DNA of 64,000 nt from the NCBI GenBank assembly GCA_018350325.1, contig JAEVLN010000051.1, forward strand, positions 1 through 64,000. Reading direction: 5' to 3'. The translations under genes and the position numbers were made by a program. Shown in pieces: positions 61,242 through 64,000 of the stretch. Position 1 is the stretch's first letter; each line of letters begins with the position of its first letter. The notes under the pieces were generated by a model that saw only the letters and a program-made list of their open reading frames with translations, searched no databases and was not told where the DNA came from. Origin of the DNA: Globodera rostochiensis (Eukaryota > Nematoda > Chromadorea > Rhabditida > Heteroderidae).

Positions 61242-64000
61242 ATGACAACGCCGCCGCCCGAGGTGGCACAACAACAAAACGCGGGCGCCAATTCGGTAGC
61301 TTCGCGCACGCCGTCGTTGGTCAACAACGCGCCGGCGCCGGTGCCGCCATCTGCAGCAGCAGCAACGACAGCAGTGATGGAGAGGCGGAAAAGTGGCGAC
61401 ATGAACGTGGTGGTCGCGCAGCCGTCTAAAAAGGCATTTTTTATCAGGGTTGATCCTTCCCCGATAGCGGTTCTGACGCCAACCCCCATTTTTGGGCCTC
61501 ATCTCCGACCTTGACATGCCGTACTCGAAGAAAACCTCCCAGTCCCCAAACGTGCCGCGCGCGCCCCTCAAGGGTTATCTTCGGTCCCCCACTTGATCCC
61601 CTCCCCCCAAACCAACGTTTACACTGTCTTGACGCCCCCAGGGGTGTCGCCCACCAAAGGGTACTCAGATTTCTGATCAAAGCCTGATCAGGTCATGTAA
61701 CCCGGTTTTCGCACTCACAACCCCTCCATGTTTTAAATTTGGCCATTTTGTCTTTTGCTTTAGAGGAAAAGCATTGGCGGTCGTCTGCTGCTTGGCATTG
61801 TGTCATTGATCATTTTGTTTGTTCTGATCGCCCTCATTGTTGCACTGATCTTTTTGCTGTACAAGGAGAGGAATTCCATTTGCTTAACGCCCATTTGTGT
61901 GCATACAGGCAAAACATTTATTCTGAAAATTTCTTTTCCGATGCCAAAAATGTTTTCTTATTTAATGTACAGCGGCCATAATTCTCAACTCGATGAATAG
62001 CAGTGTGGATCCATGCGACGACTTTTTTGAGTACGCATGCGGCAATTGGATCAGGCAGCACCCAATTCCAGGTCTAAAATTGAGTAAATATATTTTTTTG
62101 TTTTTTTAAAAACACTTAAATTTAAAACTGAAATCTATGAAAATTAATTTATGTTTAATGAAAACTAATAAAACTTTCAGACGACGCCCCTTCAGTGTCG
62201 AACTTCGAAAATTTGGGCCAAGACCTGGAGTTGGCCCTGAAGGATTTGCTGGAAGACGAAACCGAGCTGTTGTACAGCGATGTGAACACTGACGCCGTGA
62301 AAAAGGCCAAATCATTCTACCAAATGTGCCTGAATGAAAGTGAGTGACAAAATGCCAACATTTTGACGTAGCGTCGACACCCCGACGTCGGGGTTGAGAT
62401 TTTCGGCGTCCGGGGACATAAAACCCGACAAAATTCCGCCCATCCGGGCGTTGTGTTGAGTTGGCGCAATAAATTTTGAGATTTTTAACAATTTTAACTC
62501 CAAATTTAAATCAGCAATTTTTTATGCCAAAATTGACGCCAAATTTGATTGAAACATTCAAACACCGTTTCTTGGCATTTTGCTAACTAAAAAACTTTCA
62601 GCTCAAATTATGTCGTCCTGGCGGACTGTGTTCGACTCCGTGTTGGTCTCCTTTGGCGGTTGGCCATCGCTGGAGGCGTCGTCGGAGCCGAACATCAAAA
62701 TACGCATTGAACGCCTCTACGGAATAATGGCAATGATTAAACATTTTTTTAAAAATAAATTAATTTAAAAAATACAAATATTTTAACGGTAAATATTTTT
62801 TAACTTCAATTAATTCAAAAAAGTTTATTCATAATTTAAATTTTACGGTAAAAATTTTTCGATTAGTTAGTTTTAAAAAAATGATTTAAATCATATACTA
62901 ATTTTTTTTTTTGAGTTTTCAATATTAAATTTGATATTTTAATTTTTATGAATTTTCAGGTGGCCAAGTTCAGAGCCGACTCCCTGTTTAAGGCCACTGT
63001 GCAGCCCGACGACAAAAATTCGGATAAACATGTCCTTTTGGTAATTAAAACAATATATATTTTATTATTGCAGCTTTTATTAATAATCTAATAGAGAATA
63101 TAATTTATGTAAATTAAATTTGACATTCCTTATTTTTTATTAAATTCTTTTATGAATAAATAAAATTAAATAGTTTTTTCAATTTTGAGTGTTCAGATCG
63201 ATCAGCCCGCCCTGAACCTTTTTGCCCGCGATTTCTACATGTTGCTGGAGACGGAGGACGAGAGGCTGGCCTATCGAACTCTGTAGATGAAAATTTTAAA
63301 AATTAAAAAAAACATTTTACACAGAATTCGGGACGTTTTGGTGCTGTTGGGGGCCGACCCGCGAATTGCGGAGAGAGACTCGCTGGAAGTGTTGCAGTTC
63401 GAGACGGAGTTGGCCAATGTTGGCGCGCACATTTTTATAAAAACTAAAAATTCAACCCCTTCAATTTTTGAAATTTTTGACCCTATTTATCAAAGTTTGG
63501 ACGGCGCCTCAGGCAGAATTTTTCTCAATCTTGAAAATCCCGCAGGGATCCCGAAAAAATCTTTGGGTTGATTAATATCGGGATTTGTTGTGTTCCCGAG
63601 ACGGAATCCTGATCGACCATTTTTGGCGGATTTTTATTGGGTCAGGTTCGGGATTTAGCCGGGATCTCGACTCCAAAAATCGATTTAACTTTATAAAAAT
63701 GTTTTGAATCAATCTTTTTAGATTACGGTGTCGGAGGATCAACGGCACGACATTGCGGAGCTGTACACAAAATGGACCATCCGGGAAATGAATGAAAGGT
63801 GTACTTCGAGTTTTTTTTTCGTTTTCTTTTTTAATTATTTTTAAGCTTAATCGGCAATAAAAATGTAAAATTTAGGTTCCCAAACTTTGATTGGTTGCTG
63901 TTCTTCAACACAATATTCGAGGACATTGGCCATCATCAGCAGAAGGGGAAAAGCATTCGATTCGGCATCGATGAACCCATCGTAATCTACGGAATTGAGG
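61242..64000 (+). CDS. M13 (neprilysin/ECE-like) metallopeptidase, 3' part beyond the window
   Basis: Type II membrane zinc peptidase of the neprilysin family, which trims extracellular peptides. Ten exons are visible: 61242-61433, 61764-61908, 61973-62071, 62181-62339, 62602-62729, 62960-63040, 63197-63282, 63325-63418, 63722-63798 and 63876 to the edge, all in phase. The order is an Ala/Pro-rich cytoplasmic tail, a single membrane anchor ([20 protein letters not shown]), [10 protein letters not shown], then the M13 N-domain block [20 protein letters not shown]. Later blocks include [18 protein letters not shown] and [16 protein letters not shown]. The catalytic HExxH region would lie past 64000, so activity cannot be judged. 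Donors at 61434, 61909 and 62730 are all GC. Confidence 0.93.
63545..63690. repeat. CGGGAT-rich repeat in an M13 intron
   Basis: Repeated CGGGAT/ATCCCG words and TTTAGCCGGGATCTCG in the intron 63419-63721 resemble the SLC26 intron repeat at 5481-5545. Confidence 0.35.

Overview
This is a window of an AT-rich, intron-dense animal genome, most likely a tylenchid plant-parasitic nematode such as a cyst nematode. That placement is inference. It rests on short introns, close head-to-tail genes, a GABA-type channel related to nematode ones, and an unusually large set of GC-AG introns, which I recall being frequent in Globodera. No prokaryotic feature is present. All gene models were spliced by hand from homology and codon phase, and single-exon ORFs give a misleading picture here.

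Layout. 0.4-9.9 kb (+): an SLC26/SulP anion transporter with 24 exons; its first intron holds a hAT-type MITE. 10.3-15.3 kb (-): a MYBBP1A/Pol5-like nucleolar protein with a glutamine-rich repeat N-terminus. A long-armed foldback element sits just upstream of its start. 16.0-16.8 kb (-): a small basic Gly-rich orphan gene, head-to-head with a mitochondrial 2-Cys peroxiredoxin (17.2-18.8 kb, +). 18.8-24.6 kb: gene-poor. 24.6-30.8 kb (+): a Cys-loop anion channel. 31.9-33.0 kb (+): glycine cleavage H protein. 33.6-35.2, 35.6-42.1 and 42.4-43.1 kb (-): a mercaptopyruvate/thiosulfate sulfurtransferase, Mediator subunit MED24 and a TAF12-like histone-fold protein, spaced tightly enough to suggest an operon (TAF12 to MED24 to sulfurtransferase). 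44.1-45.5 kb (+): REEP5/YOP1. 46.1-47.9 kb (+): EMG1/NEP1. 48.5-51.5 kb (-): a ZNRF1/2-type RING ligase. 51.5-55.2 kb: repeats and foldback elements. 55.3-57.6 kb (+): an unrecognised 292-residue protein. 61.2 kb to the window end (+): an M13 neprilysin-family peptidase, cut by the edge.

The most striking observation is that the first exon of the unrecognised 55-kb gene is a 96% identical, same-length copy of the GCSH presequence exon 23 kb away. It splices in the same phase onto unrelated sequence, so it looks like a mitochondrial targeting exon captured by duplication. Other items are three phase-consistent introns that lack an AG acceptor, 12 GC-AG introns, and a family of long inverted-repeat elements with short tandem repeats in their arms.
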